Assembly (NCBI GenBank): GCA_017389705.1
Contig: JAFPEE010000213.1
Span: forward strand, 1 to 43,388
From: Prevotella sp.
GTDB lineage: Bacteria; Bacteroidota; Bacteroidia; Bacteroidales; Bacteroidaceae
Reading direction: 5' to 3'
Length of the DNA stretch: 43,388 bases
The translations under genes and the position numbers were made by a program. The notes beneath the pieces are model-generated. The model saw only the letters and a program-made list of their open reading frames with translations. It searched no databases and was not told the DNA's origin. Shown here piece after piece: positions 9,045 to 18,470 of the stretch. How positions within the stretch are numbered: the stretch's first letter is position 1; every line of letters begins with the position of its first letter.

Positions 9045-9062
9045 AATGGCGGAAGTAATTGG

Positions 9063-10745
9063 TTACTTATCACTCTTTACTTTTTCCTTGTCGTTGTTTC
9101 GAATCTCTACGCGGCGAATCTTTCCGGAGATGGTCTTGGGAAGCTCGTCGACAAACTCCACGATACGGGGATATTTGTAGGGAGCGGTCTCTTTCTTGAC
9201 GTGCTGCTGCAACTCCTTCACGAGGTCGTCGCCAGCCTTGTCCTTCCACTCTTTGCCCAAGACGACAGTAGCCTTGACCACCATACCTCTGATGTCGTCA
9301 GGTACACCGGTGATGGCACACTCAACAACAGCAGGGTGGGTCATCAGAGCCGACTCTACCTCGAACGGACCGATACGATATCCGGAGCTCTTGATGACGT
9401 CGTCGATACGACCCTCAAACCAGTAGTATCCGTCTTCGTCGCGCCAAGCCATGTCGCCTGTATGATAGATGCCGTCGTGCCAAGCCTCACGGGTCAGCTC
9501 AGCGTCGCGATAGTATTCCTTGAAAAGTCCGATGGGCTTCTTGTCGCCTACACGAACCACTATCTCGCCCTTCTCACCATCCTCGCAGCTGGTGCCGTCA
9601 GCACGCAGCAGGTCAATGTCGTATTGGGCATTGGGAATACCCATCGAGCCTGGCTTAGGTGTCATCCAGGGGAAAGTACCCAGCGTCATGGTGGTCTCTG
9701 TCTGTCCGAAGCCTTCCATCATCTGGATACCCGTCTTCTCCTTGAACTTGTCGAAGACAGCGGGGTTCAGCGCTTCGCCGGCAGTCGTACAATACTCCAA
9801 CGACGAGAGATCATATTTGCTGAGGTCTTCGCGAATCATGAAACGGTAGATGGTGGGAGGAGCGCAGAAGCTCGTCACCTTATATTTCTCTATCTGACGC
9901 AACAGCGTGTCTGCATTGAACTTCTCGTGGTCGAAGACGAACACCGTTGCTCCAGCGAACCACTGACCATAGAACTTGCCCCAAACGGCCTTGCCCCAGC
10001 CGGTATCGGCTACTGTTAGGTGTAGGGAGCCTTCGTGCAGGTTGTGCCAGAAGACACCTGTCGTCAGATGTCCCATGGCGTACAGATAGTCGTGAGCCAC
10101 CATCTTTGGCTCGCCGCTGGTGCCACTGGTGAAGTACATCAGCATGGTGTCGTCGTTGCTGTTGACGAAAGCCGGCTTGACGAATTGTGGGGCCTGCTTC
10201 CATTCTGACTGCCAGTCGTGGAAACCGTCGGGAATGGGCTTGCCGTGGTCGGTGATGGTGATGTACTGCTTCACCGTGGGACTATCGCTCTTGGCGGCTT
10301 GTATCTGACTGACAACATAGGCATCGTCTACGCAGATGATGGCCTTGACTGAGGCTCGGGTGTTGCGATAAACGATGTCGTGCTTAGTCAGCATGTGGGT
10401 GGCGGGAATGACGATGGCACCAATCTTATGCAGGGCCAGCATGACCACCCACCATTCGTAGCGACGCTTCAGGATGAGCATCACAGGGTCGTTCTTGCCA
10501 ATGCCTAATGACTGCAGGTAAGATGCTGCCTGGTCTGTCTGCTCTTTCAGCTGGGCAAAAGTAGTGCGAATCTCCTCGCCCTGGTCGTTGGTCCAGAGCA
10601 GGGCAAGTCCGTCGGGTTTCTCCTCGGCCCATGCGTCCATGACGTCGTAGGCGAAGTTGAAATTCTCGGGGATGATGAACTTCAGGTTCTTATTGTAATC
10701 CTCAATAGAGGTGAAGCTTGTCTGCTTCAGAAATCTTTCAATCAT
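9063..10745 (-). CDS. AMP-forming acyl-CoA synthetase (ANL family)
   Basis: 560 residues. ANL superfamily motifs are YFTSGTSGEPK (204-214), the ATP/AMP phosphate loop; GFGQTE (345-350); YHTGDMAWRDEDGY; and the C-terminal PKTISGKIRR with the catalytic lysine. It should activate a carboxylic acid as acyl-AMP and then form the CoA thioester in the cytoplasm. The general look is of the acetyl/medium-chain acyl-CoA synthetase branch; the substrate cannot be read from sequence. It starts 10 bp after the XRE/cupin regulator, so the two probably form a regulator-enzyme pair within the arg/pro run. Confidence 0.88.
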   Translation of the reverse strand: MIERFLKQTSFTSIEDYNKNLKFIIPENFNFAYDVMDAWAEEKPDGLALLWTNDQGEEIRTTFAQLKEQTDQAASYLQSLGIGKNDPVMLILKRRYEWWVVMLALHKIGAIVIPATHMLTKHDIVYRNTRASVKAIICVDDAYVVSQIQAAKSDSPTVKQYITITDHGKPIPDGFHDWQSEWKQAPQFVKPAFVNSNDDTMLMYFTSGTSGEPKMVAHDYLYAMGHLTTGVFWHNLHEGSLHLTVADTGWGKAVWGKFYGQWFAGATVFVFDHEKFNADTLLRQIEKYKVTSFCAPPTIYRFMIREDLSKYDLSSLEYCTTAGEALNPAVFDKFKEKTGIQMMEGFGQTETTMTLGTFPWMTPKPGSMGIPNAQYDIDLLRADGTSCEDGEKGEIVVRVGDKKPIGLFKEYYRDAELTREAWHDGIYHTGDMAWRDEDGYYWFEGRIDDVIKSSGYRIGPFEVESALMTHPAVVECAITGVPDDIRGMVVKATVVLGKEWKDKAGDDLVKELQQHVKKETAPYKYPRIVEFVDELPKTISGKIRRVEIRNNDKEKVKSDK

Positions 10746-10755
10746 AGTTTAGTTT

Positions 10756-11313
10756 CTATTCTACAGTAAATGCAAGAAAACGGACGGGCTTGTTGCCTAC
10801 GGCCAGCATGCCATGAGGCTGCGTGGAGTCGAAATAAATGCTGTCGCCTTCTTCAAGTACGATGGTCTTGCCACCAATGTAGAGCTCCATCTTTCCTTCC
10901 AGCACCATGTTGAACTCCTGCCCTTTGTGGATGTTCTTGTAAACGGTATGAGCCTCAGGCTTGGGCTCGACGGTCACGATGAATACGTCAGCCTTGTGGT
11001 TGACAAAGCCCGATACCAACGACAGGTACTTATAGGCTTTTGTGCGCTCCACGCTCATGCCTTGTCCCTTGCGCACCACGAAGTACGACTTCATGCGGGG
11101 AGCCTCTGCAAACATCAGTTCCTCGGCGCTGACACCGTACTTATGGGCTATCTTCATCAGGTTTGAGATGGTGATGTCCAGCTCGCCTTTTTCTATCTTC
11201 TCATACTTCTCCGCACTGACGCCGATGGTCTCTGCCATCTCGCTGACGGGAATGTCGAGCACATCACGCAGTCCGCGCAGTCGCTCACCAATCTGTTTTA
11301 GTTGTTCGTCCAT
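10756..11313 (-). CDS. XRE-cupin transcriptional regulator
   Basis: 185 residues: an N-terminal helix-turn-helix of the XRE/Cro type (about 8-62, ETIGVSAEKYEKIEKGELDIT) and a C-terminal cupin (about 110-182, including HKGQEFNMVLEGKMELYIGG and STQPHGMLAV). Such proteins bind an operator and sense a small ligand in the cupin barrel. The tight pairing with the AMP ligase downstream suggests that it controls use of the acid the ligase activates. The start at 11313 (MDEQLKQIGE) is preceded by an AT-rich leader made of degenerate repeats. Confidence 0.88.
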   Translation of the reverse strand: MDEQLKQIGERLRGLRDVLDIPVSEMAETIGVSAEKYEKIEKGELDITISNLMKIAHKYGVSAEELMFAEAPRMKSYFVVRKGQGMSVERTKAYKYLSLVSGFVNHKADVFIVTVEPKPEAHTVYKNIHKGQEFNMVLEGKMELYIGGKTIVLEEGDSIYFDSTQPHGMLAVGNKPVRFLAFTVE

Positions 11314-11319
11314 ATCTTT

Positions 11320-11398
11320 TATACTTCTTACTTCTTAATTCTTCCTCGCGAAGCGATACTTCTTAATTCTTAAATCTTAATTCTCAATTCTTAATTTA
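11320..11398 (-). repeat. Degenerate AATTAAGA repeats in the leader of the XRE-cupin gene
   Basis: The 82-bp gap between proC and the regulator contains several near copies of AATTAAGA (AATTGAGA, AGATTTAAG and similar) on the coding strand. They are interrupted by a GC-rich piece (CGCTTCGCGAGG) that can form a small hairpin. This is the only sizeable gap in the operon. Confidence 0.6.
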
Positions 11399-12184
11399 AC
11401 TCTTCGCTCCTGCCTTCAGACCACGGATGACGGCTGAGGTGAATCCGGCATGCTCCATCTCGTTCAGCCCTTTGATGGTGACGCCTCCAGGAGTGGTCAC
11501 CAGGTCGATGGCTGCTTCTGGGTGCAGACCGCTGGACTCTAAAAGCTCAACGGCGCCCTTCATGGTCTGCATGACAATCTTCTTGGCCTCGTCAGCCTTG
11601 AAGCCTAACTCCACGCCACCCTCTGCTGCTGCGCGGATGTAGCGCATGGCATAGGCAATGCCGCAAGAGGCTAAGGTAGTGCCTGCACCGAGATGACTCT
11701 CCTCGGTGATGATGGTCTGACCCATAGAGTCGAACAGCGCTTTTACCTGCTCTGTCTGCTGAGGCTCGGCTACTACTGGGGCCACAAATGTCATTGACTG
11801 CAGCTGGGCAATGGCGATGTTGGGGATGACAAGGAAGATGGGAATCATGTCGCTGCCCTTGTCGAGCCATGCCTTGATGCTCTCTGAGGATACGCCTGCA
11901 GCTACCACAATCAGCATCTGCTGACTATAGTCCAGCACGTCTTTGATGCCTTTCAGCACTTGTTCGACGAGCCAGGGCTTTACCACCACGCACACCACGT
12001 CGGCACCCTGTGCTGCCAGCTGGTTGCTGGGGGTAGCAGTAATGCCTAAGTTGGAGAAATGGTCTCGTGAACTACGTGAGGGATCAGCTACGCAGATGTC
12101 CTCGTTCTTGATATAGTCGCCTTTGATAAGGCCCTCAGTCAAGGCACCTCCCATGGCACCGGCTCCTATGATGGATATCTTCAT
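11396..12184 (-). CDS. proC: Pyrroline-5-carboxylate reductase ProC
   Basis: 262 residues. The N-terminal Rossmann motif GAGAMGGAL (7-15) binds NAD(P)H, and the C-terminal dimerisation half contains the family block around GAGTTLASCGIAYAMRYI and TTPGGVTIKGL. It reduces pyrroline-5-carboxylate to proline. Its start overlaps the argD stop by 4 bp (ATGA), which couples proline synthesis to arginine synthesis. With proB and proA the whole glutamate-to-proline route is present in one run. Confidence 0.94.
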   Translation of the reverse strand: MKISIIGAGAMGGALTEGLIKGDYIKNEDICVADPSRSSRDHFSNLGITATPSNQLAAQGADVVCVVVKPWLVEQVLKGIKDVLDYSQQMLIVVAAGVSSESIKAWLDKGSDMIPIFLVIPNIAIAQLQSMTFVAPVVAEPQQTEQVKALFDSMGQTIITEESHLGAGTTLASCGIAYAMRYIRAAAEGGVELGFKADEAKKIVMQTMKGAVELLESSGLHPEAAIDLVTTPGGVTIKGLNEMEHAGFTSAVIRGLKAGAKS

Positions 12185-13317
12185 AATGTATTCAGTATTT
12201 TTTTCAGTTTGTTGGTGAATTGGTCAGCGTCAGCCTTCGTCAGACAGAGTGGTGGCAGCAGACGCAGGATGTTGGTGCCAGCACAGCCCGTAAAGCAATG
12301 CTCCTGATAGATGAGTGGCTGGCGCACATCCTTATGGGGAACGTCAAGGTCGATGCCTATCATCAGACCACGACCACGGACGTCCTGAATGTGAGGACTG
12401 TCGATGGCCTTCAGCTGCTCGATGAGATAGGTGCCAACCTTGTCGGCATTCTCCACCAGTCCCTCCGACTCGAAGACGTCGAGCACAGCCAGTGCTGCTG
12501 CACATGCCAGGTGGTTGCCGCCAAAGGTAGTTCCCAGCTGTCCATAGACAGGCTGAAACTCTGGAGAAATGAGCAAGGCACTCATGGGGAAGCCATTGGC
12601 AATACCTTTGGCTACGGTGATGATGTCAGGCCGGATGCCCAGCCACTGGTGAGCGAAGAACTTTCCTGAACGACCATAGCCACACTGAATCTCGTCGCAT
12701 ATTAGGATGGTGTTATGCTCCCTGCAAAGCTTTTGCAAACCCTGGGCAAATTCTGCCGTTGCCAGCTTAATGCCGCCCACGCCTTGGATGCACTCCAGAA
12801 TGACAGCACACACATCGCCCTTCTGCAACTCCTTCTCCCAGGCCGTCAGGTCGTTCAAGGGCAGGTAGGTAACGTGTTGGTTGTCGTTGATGGGAGCAAT
12901 AATCTTGGGGTTGTTGGTGACCTCGACAGCCAGCGAGGTACGACCATGGAAGGCCTTCTCCGCTGACAGCACACGAGTGCGTCCGTTGGTGAATGAGGCC
13001 AGCTTCAAAGCATTCTCGTTGGCCTCGGCACCACTATTAATCAGGAACAGCTGGTAGTCGTCGTAGCCGCTGATACGACCCAGACGTTCTGCCAGCTCCA
13101 CTTGCAGCTTGTTAATCACGGAGTTGGAGTAGAAGCCAAGCTTGTTCAGCTGCTCCGTCACCTTCTCAATATAGTGGGGGTGTGAGTGACCAATGCTGAT
13201 GACGGCATGTCCGCCATACAGATCCAGGTACTCCTGTCCTTTGTCATCCCAAACTTTACAGCCCTGTCCTCTCACGATATTCACATCGAACAGGGGATAT
13301 ACGTCGAATAGTTTCAT
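12181..13317 (-). CDS. argD: N-acylornithine aminotransferase ArgD
   Basis: 378 residues from the ATG at 13317. An upstream in-frame extension to 13380 is rejected because it would run through the -7 box of the promoter; the chosen ATG has AAGGAG a few bases before it. Class III PLP aminotransferase: SGAEANENALK, LICDEIQCGYGR with the PLP-contacting Asp, and ITVAKGIANG, where Lys 237 should bind PLP. It transfers the amino group of glutamate to N-acylglutamate semialdehyde. It is the first gene of the leftward run. Confidence 0.93.
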   Translation of the reverse strand: MKLFDVYPLFDVNIVRGQGCKVWDDKGQEYLDLYGGHAVISIGHSHPHYIEKVTEQLNKLGFYSNSVINKLQVELAERLGRISGYDDYQLFLINSGAEANENALKLASFTNGRTRVLSAEKAFHGRTSLAVEVTNNPKIIAPINDNQHVTYLPLNDLTAWEKELQKGDVCAVILECIQGVGGIKLATAEFAQGLQKLCREHNTILICDEIQCGYGRSGKFFAHQWLGIRPDIITVAKGIANGFPMSALLISPEFQPVYGQLGTTFGGNHLACAAALAVLDVFESEGLVENADKVGTYLIEQLKAIDSPHIQDVRGRGLMIGIDLDVPHKDVRQPLIYQEHCFTGCAGTNILRLLPPLCLTKADADQFTNKLKKILNTL

Positions 13318-13350
13318 GTTGATTCTCCTTATTAATATTATAATCGCGTG

Positions 13351-13381
13351 CAAAGGTAGTGCAAACTGAGCAAAATGCAAA
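13351..13381 (-). promoter_or_regulatory. Promoter of the argD-proC run
   Basis: On the minus strand a TTTG -33 box (13378-13381) is followed after 19 bp by TACCTTTG (13351-13358), a full match to the Bacteroidota consensus. Transcription would begin about 25-30 bp before the argD ATG. Confidence 0.8.
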
Positions 13382-13511
13382 ATAAATTAGGATTTATTTT
13401 CATTTTCGAGGTGCAGCCATCCCCGTCAGGCAGCTGTCGGGCTACAGCTACGCAAGCACTGTCTGGCGTGTACTCGCGGCTTTCGTCATCTGGGAGCATC
13501 AAAATGATAAA

Positions 13512-13541
13512 GAGCGCAAAGGTTCTGATTCCTTTGCGCTC
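13512..13541 (-). terminator. Terminator after the amidohydrolase gene
   Basis: Perfect 11-bp stem (GAGCGCAAAGG with CCTTTGCGCTC), 8-nt loop, followed on the minus strand by TTTATCATTTTG. It ends the leftward DUF3667-DUF3089-amidohydrolase operon and insulates argD. Confidence 0.75.
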
Positions 13542-13555
13542 CTATTATTCTTACT

Positions 13556-16192
13556 TTATTTAGCACTTTTTTTGTAGGCTTCAACTCTCGCGGCTACGTT
13601 GGCCTTGATGTTATTGAAATAAAGGTCGTAGTCGACTTCGTGGAAGCTGCCAGGGCCGAAAGCAGTAGTGCCGGAAACGGGTGTCGCGTTCTTGGTCGTT
13701 GTAATAACAACGCCTCTTTTCAGGTTGACCTGTGCGTCGGCAGCGTGAGGAACCACTTCCAACTCTCCTTTTTCATAGTTAAAAAGGTAGCCACCCAGGT
13801 TTTCCTCAGCCGAAGCGTAGGTCTCATCTCGCTTCCAGTTGATGGGATTGATGCTGATGCCACCCGACAGAACGACTAGGTTCTCCTTACCCTCATTTGC
13901 GGATGACTCGGTATTCCAGGATATAATAACGCCAGTATCATCAGCTCCTTCAGCGAATTTGAGATGTGGGTTGGCTTTGAGATAATCCTCAGTAATCGAG
14001 TAGCCAATCACATAAGCTGCAATCATGCGTTTCAGATATTCAGGATGTGCTTTCATATATTCTGCAAGTACAAAACTCTGCATCACTGAACCTTGGGAAT
14101 GACTTGCGAGGATGAATGGTCTTCCGCCATTCAGGTTTTTAAAATAGTAGTCGAGGGCGGCAAAGATATCTTCTTTGGGAATGCTGGCGAGGGCTTCGTT
14201 TCGTTCAGCAACGGGTAGTGTGACCAGTGAAACCATATTAACCTGTCTATAATATGGAGCAAAGACATTGGCCACGTCCTCAAAGGCTGCTCCCTGCACG
14301 AGATAGGTTCTTGGAGCCGTTTCTCTCATCATCGGTTCATTGATGTCGGCAAATGTCTTGGCGTTTTCGGAGTCGTCGGCATATTCCGTGGGATAGATAT
14401 AGAAGCAGTCGACGTCCTTTGTAACCTCGGGCAGCTTCATCCAGTTGTTCTTGTCGCTGTAGTCTGGAGTCTTAGCGAAAACCCGCTTTCCCTCGAAGTA
14501 AGTGGCTTCGGGCTTGGCCTCGTGAATCTCCGTCACAGGGCACGTCAGCACGTCCTTGTTGACTAGAAGGAAGTCAGCATACTTGCCTTCTTTGACGCTA
14601 CCTCTCTCATTCTCAATGAACATCTGCTTGGCGACATTGATGGTCAGGGCTTGGAGAGCCTGCTCACGGGTGATGCACTCTTCAGGCCACCAGGGCTTTG
14701 CCTGCTCAGGATAATATACACCTGTCACTGCAATCTCCATGATGCCGAACGGGTCATCGGGAGCACCACTCAATGCGGGGAAATCGGAGTGTGAGGACAC
14801 GTTGACACCATGGTCGAAATATGACTTTATTGGATAACCTTTGTCCTTCATGCCCTCAGGCAGTATTCTCATTAACTCCTCTTGCAAATCATTTGTGGCA
14901 TGATGCCAAAGCATTCCTTCGCTGACCTGTATGTTGTGGTCTGCCATACGCTTATAATCCGACGGGTTGACGCCATACACGTGTATCAGCGTGTTGCGCA
15001 TCTCATCTTTTCCACCGTTAATGAAGGCGTTGACCACACGTTCGACTCCCTTGTTACCCATGACGTGCACATGCATGGTGATTCCTTTCTCGTTAGCTTT
15101 GCGAGTGATGTCAGTCAGCTCTTCTTCCGTCCAGTTGGGAATGCCCTGCTTACCGCCGGGATAGAGCGGGTCAACAAATCCGGTACCGCTCTCCACCGTG
15201 CCGTCCATGAACATTTTGAGCCACTTCGGTATGATGTGCCTGGAAGCGTATTTCTGAGTGCCGCTGGCCTTGGCAAGGACGTCGTCCACATCCATCCAGC
15301 TGTCCAACTCCCATGCCGCACCCAATGCCAGGTGCAGATTACCGGCCTGATCCATCTGCTGGACAGCCTTGTAGAAATGATCGTTGAAGAAATAGGAGGA
15401 GTAGCCGTCAAGGTACATCGTGTAGCCCTCGGCCAAGAGCTGTTCCTGACAACTTTCCATATTCGCTTTAGCAATGTCAACCGTATAGAGACGCTCATTG
15501 TCCAAGAAAGAACGCACATAGGTTCCTGCCTGTTCCGACAGATAACCCGTAGGTGTGCCGTCGGTGCCTATCACAATCTCGCCACCGCGCATCTCTTTCT
15601 TTAGCACGGTGCCGTCGGCTTTCATGATGCCAGCCTTGACCAGCAGGATGGTGTTTGCCAGACCCTTGTGACCTTCCTCGTCGGCCAAATATATGGGAAT
15701 ATCACTACAGATGGCATCCAGCTGCCTGCGGTAATCTATATCTTGAGTGAAGGTAAACATATTCCACCCTTGGCCAAAGACACTTGTCGCGCCAGTATCC
15801 CTGGCTTTCTTGACCGCAGCGGGAACAATTTCCTTAAAGAACTGGTCCACGCTAACGTCCCTTCCGAACATTGTCCCGACCGACTGGATGGCATAGCCCA
15901 TCGAATAATGGGCATGGCCGTTACCGCAGCCTGGCATCACTAGCCCCTTATCAGTATAGTCCACCACTTCGGTCTTGCCTTCCTCTACAAAGGCTTCGGC
16001 TCCTGCCTTGCCACCTACATAGACATACTTGCCATCCTTCACGGCGAAAGCTTCTACCACCTGATTGCCCTCAGAAGTGAAGATCTTGCCATAGACCACG
16101 AGGTCGGCGCTGTTGCTTTTTCCGCAGCTGGCGAACATGGTCATTCCGAAGACCATGCTCACGACAGTTATGTACGATAGTATCTTCTTCAT
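13556..16192 (-). CDS. Lipoprotein: amidohydrolase fused to DUF3089 hydrolase
   Basis: 878 residues. The N-terminus is a lipoprotein signal (FASC, Cys 23). Residues about 28-570 form a YtcJ-like amidohydrolase (amidohydrolase_3): NGHAHY (91-96) with the metal HxH pair, then HVHVMGNKGVERVVNA, HVYG and SSHSDFP carrying later ligands. Residues 574-878 are a complete DUF3089 alpha/beta hydrolase with the nucleophile elbow SHSQG (Ser near 699), closely similar along its length to the stand-alone DUF3089 protein encoded immediately upstream. The fused enzyme should be anchored in the periplasm or on the cell surface with two hydrolase sites. Substrates are unknown; an N-acyl or formamide-like bond followed by an ester is one possibility, which is inference. 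It starts 2 bp after the neighbour's stop. Confidence 0.85.
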   Translation of the reverse strand: MKKILSYITVVSMVFGMTMFASCGKSNSADLVVYGKIFTSEGNQVVEAFAVKDGKYVYVGGKAGAEAFVEEGKTEVVDYTDKGLVMPGCGNGHAHYSMGYAIQSVGTMFGRDVSVDQFFKEIVPAAVKKARDTGATSVFGQGWNMFTFTQDIDYRRQLDAICSDIPIYLADEEGHKGLANTILLVKAGIMKADGTVLKKEMRGGEIVIGTDGTPTGYLSEQAGTYVRSFLDNERLYTVDIAKANMESCQEQLLAEGYTMYLDGYSSYFFNDHFYKAVQQMDQAGNLHLALGAAWELDSWMDVDDVLAKASGTQKYASRHIIPKWLKMFMDGTVESGTGFVDPLYPGGKQGIPNWTEEELTDITRKANEKGITMHVHVMGNKGVERVVNAFINGGKDEMRNTLIHVYGVNPSDYKRMADHNIQVSEGMLWHHATNDLQEELMRILPEGMKDKGYPIKSYFDHGVNVSSHSDFPALSGAPDDPFGIMEIAVTGVYYPEQAKPWWPEECITREQALQALTINVAKQMFIENERGSVKEGKYADFLLVNKDVLTCPVTEIHEAKPEATYFEGKRVFAKTPDYSDKNNWMKLPEVTKDVDCFYIYPTEYADDSENAKTFADINEPMMRETAPRTYLVQGAAFEDVANVFAPYYRQVNMVSLVTLPVAERNEALASIPKEDIFAALDYYFKNLNGGRPFILASHSQGSVMQSFVLAEYMKAHPEYLKRMIAAYVIGYSITEDYLKANPHLKFAEGADDTGVIISWNTESSANEGKENLVVLSGGISINPINWKRDETYASAEENLGGYLFNYEKGELEVVPHAADAQVNLKRGVVITTTKNATPVSGTTAFGPGSFHEVDYDLYFNNIKANVAARVEAYKKSAK

Positions 16193-16194
16193 CT

Positions 16195-17238
16195 TTATTT
16201 CACACTTTTCTGGTATGCTGCAATTCGTGTGGCTACGTTAGCCTTGATGTTGTTATAGTAGAACATTAAGTCGCCGTTGTGGAAGCTCTGCGGACCAAAG
16301 AAGTCGGTCGTTTCAATGGGCTCAAAATTGGTGGTCGTCACAACCACGCCACGCTCGGTATTCACCTGAGCGTCAGCACCGATGTCACCAATGCTGACCG
16401 TGCCATCCTTCTCGTCTACTATGAGTGAGCCCTTATTCTCGCTTGCCGGAGCATAGGTGTCGTCGAGTTTCCAGTTTAGCGGGTTGATGCTGATGGCACC
16501 CGGCATCACCACGACATTCTTGGCGTTTTGCTCGACGTTCTGCTTGCCCTCAGTATTCCAGCTGACGATAACTCCCGTGTCGGCCTCGCCAGTAGCACAC
16601 TTCAGGTGCGGGTTATCCTTCAGCCAGTCTTTTGTGAGGGAGAAGCCAATCATATACGAGGCAACCATGCGCTTGTAGTAGTCAGGATGCTCCTTGAAGT
16701 AGCTCTTCATGACGAGGCTGTTGATGGCCGAGCCTTGGCTGTGGCTTGCGATGATGAACGGACGTCCGTTGTTGTAGTTCTCGAAGTAGTAGTCAAGTGC
16801 AGCCGTTATGTCCTCATAAGGCGTTTTGCCTTCAAGTGCGGCGCGAATGTCGCCAGTCTTTTCGTAAGCCCTTTTCAAGGCCATTGCGCTGGCCTGTCGA
16901 TAGTACGGCATGAACAGGTTTGTGGATTCCTCGAATGCACTTGCCATCCATATGTGGTCGTTTTTGGCACCCTCCACCATATCAGGATTGTCAAGCGAGG
17001 CGTAGTCGGGGTCTCCCTCGTTTGAGCCTATGTACTCCGTCGGGTAGATGAAGAATGTGTCGAATTCCTTGGTGATTTCCGGAATTTGGTACCAACAGGT
17101 TTTTTGGGAATAGTCGGGCACACCGGCATCCTTAGGCTCTGCTTGAGACTGGGTGACTTTACTTCTACATGACGTGAGTACCATTGCCGTGCCGCAAACA
17201 AGGATGGCGGCAAACATCCATAGTTTCATCTTTCTCAT
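16195..17238 (-). CDS. DUF3089 alpha/beta hydrolase lipoprotein
   Basis: 347 residues from the ATG at 17238 (MRKMKLW); a longer frame to 17331 overlaps the preceding gene and lacks a signal peptide. The lipobox is LTSC (Cys 24). The body is DUF3089: FFIYPTEY, PYYRQASAM, the elbow ASHSQGSAIN with the predicted nucleophilic Ser, DTGVIVSWNTEG, and a C-terminal HNGDLMFYYNNI with a likely catalytic His. It is a paralogue of the C-terminal half of the next protein. It sits 31 bp after a DUF3667 gene and 2 bp before the fusion gene, so the three form an operon. Confidence 0.8.
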   Translation of the reverse strand: MRKMKLWMFAAILVCGTAMVLTSCRSKVTQSQAEPKDAGVPDYSQKTCWYQIPEITKEFDTFFIYPTEYIGSNEGDPDYASLDNPDMVEGAKNDHIWMASAFEESTNLFMPYYRQASAMALKRAYEKTGDIRAALEGKTPYEDITAALDYYFENYNNGRPFIIASHSQGSAINSLVMKSYFKEHPDYYKRMVASYMIGFSLTKDWLKDNPHLKCATGEADTGVIVSWNTEGKQNVEQNAKNVVVMPGAISINPLNWKLDDTYAPASENKGSLIVDEKDGTVSIGDIGADAQVNTERGVVVTTTNFEPIETTDFFGPQSFHNGDLMFYYNNIKANVATRIAAYQKSVK

Positions 17239-17269
17239 AATAGATTGTTTATTAAAAATTAGTAATTGT

Positions 17270-18172
17270 TTATTGCGAAAAGTAGTCAATCCCCTTATGG
17301 TAAGTGCGCTTGTTGATGCGATGGGTGACATAGAGTATTGTGGTCTCTAGCACGACAACGAGGGCAAGAAGTATCAAGATGCCTGAGATATCTTCGTGAT
17401 CATAAACACTCTTAATAATAACTGCTGCAAAAAGCATCGTCGTGACTGCCAATTGTAAGAGGACGGCCAATCGCCACAGCGTGCCCCACCAGCCATAGCC
17501 GAAAAGTTGGCGGTAGGTGATGTACATGTAGATGATCCAAAGCGCAAGATCGAGATCTTCATTCCAGTAGCCAATAAATGTCAAGAGTAGACTCAGGACG
17601 CTCAGGAATACTTGCAGGAAGAATCCCTCGGGCAGCGTATGGCGCGGATAGCCGGGAGCGTAGCGGAACACCAACCATGTTGGCAGGATATAGAAGGATT
17701 GGAGGAACAGTGTAGCCCAACTTTTCTGCGAATTGACCCATCCGACGATATCGTCAAGTTCCTGAACATCGAACTTAAGACCTATAACATCATTATTCAC
17801 ATGAAAAACAGACTCGAAGACGACGACGAAGAGACAGACGATGACCAGCATCTTCACGGGTGGGAACGACACCTGGCGGCGACCGCTGATATAGTCGCGC
17901 ACCAGATAGCCCGGACGCCCCAGCAACTGCAGCAGCGTGTAGCCCAGCGACCGCGAGTCCATACCCCAAAGGAGAGCTACGTTATCTTTGATGGATTTCC
18001 AACCCACGCGCCCCACCTCGGCACGCTGGCCACAGACGGGGCAGAAATTGCCGTCGAACTCGTTGTTGCAGTTATGGCAGTGCTGCACCTCACCCTCATG
18101 CCTGTTGACAAAGTGCGGTTCTGCCTGTTGCCAACGGCAGAAACGGCGGTAGTACTCTCTTATCTGTTCCAT
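17270..18172 (-). CDS. DUF3667 membrane protein with zinc ribbon (copy 1)
   Basis: About 300 residues from MEQIREYYRRF; a start 7 codons upstream at 18193 is also possible, but the paralogue at 20013-20924 begins at the same point as the choice made here. An N-terminal zinc ribbon (two CxxC pairs, CHNC and CPVC) is followed by the DUF3667 block LGRPGYLVRDYISG...SFPPVKML and four or five membrane helices. The function of the family is unknown. It is the first gene of the operon with the two DUF3089 genes. Confidence 0.75.
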   Translation of the reverse strand: MEQIREYYRRFCRWQQAEPHFVNRHEGEVQHCHNCNNEFDGNFCPVCGQRAEVGRVGWKSIKDNVALLWGMDSRSLGYTLLQLLGRPGYLVRDYISGRRQVSFPPVKMLVIVCLFVVVFESVFHVNNDVIGLKFDVQELDDIVGWVNSQKSWATLFLQSFYILPTWLVFRYAPGYPRHTLPEGFFLQVFLSVLSLLLTFIGYWNEDLDLALWIIYMYITYRQLFGYGWWGTLWRLAVLLQLAVTTMLFAAVIIKSVYDHEDISGILILLALVVVLETTILYVTHRINKRTYHKGIDYFSQ

Positions 18173-18470
18173 TGTTTTCGTTCTTGAGCCCATGCCTACT
18201 TAAATAAGTCTTTCAGCAAGCTGTAATTCTTGTGACTTCGCAGCTTTTTGCTGCAAAGATAGCATAAAATCATGAAACAAAAGAAGGAAGAATGAATAAT
18301 TTTCGAAATGCAGCCAAGGTGATTTGACTGCAAAGATACTAAAAGATATCGTATGTGTTTCGCTTTCGGATTAATAAATGCGTAGTTTGCGTAAGTTTCC
18401 CTATTTCACAGCCACTAATTGTATAGAAACGTTAAATATATCGTTTTTCGATAAATTTTTATTGATTTTA
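18173..18470. other. Divergent intergenic region
   Basis: Between the leftward DUF3667 gene and the rightward DUF2975-like gene. It contains minus-strand -7 boxes TATCTTTG at 18254-18261 and 18331-18338, the second inside the 45-bp repeat listed separately. No coding frame is seen. Confidence 0.5.
18329..18373 (-). repeat. 45-bp promoter-like repeat, copy A
   Basis: One of three dispersed copies (others 21049-21088 and 27141-27185), each upstream of a leftward gene. On the minus strand the unit starts TAATCCGAAAG and ends TAGTATCTTTGCA, so it carries a -7 box at its end. This copy is the most diverged. Confidence 0.75.

Noticed and set aside
13318..13380. Longer argD start
   Set aside because: It would read through a complete promoter; the ATG at 13317 has a ribosome-binding site and fits the family start.
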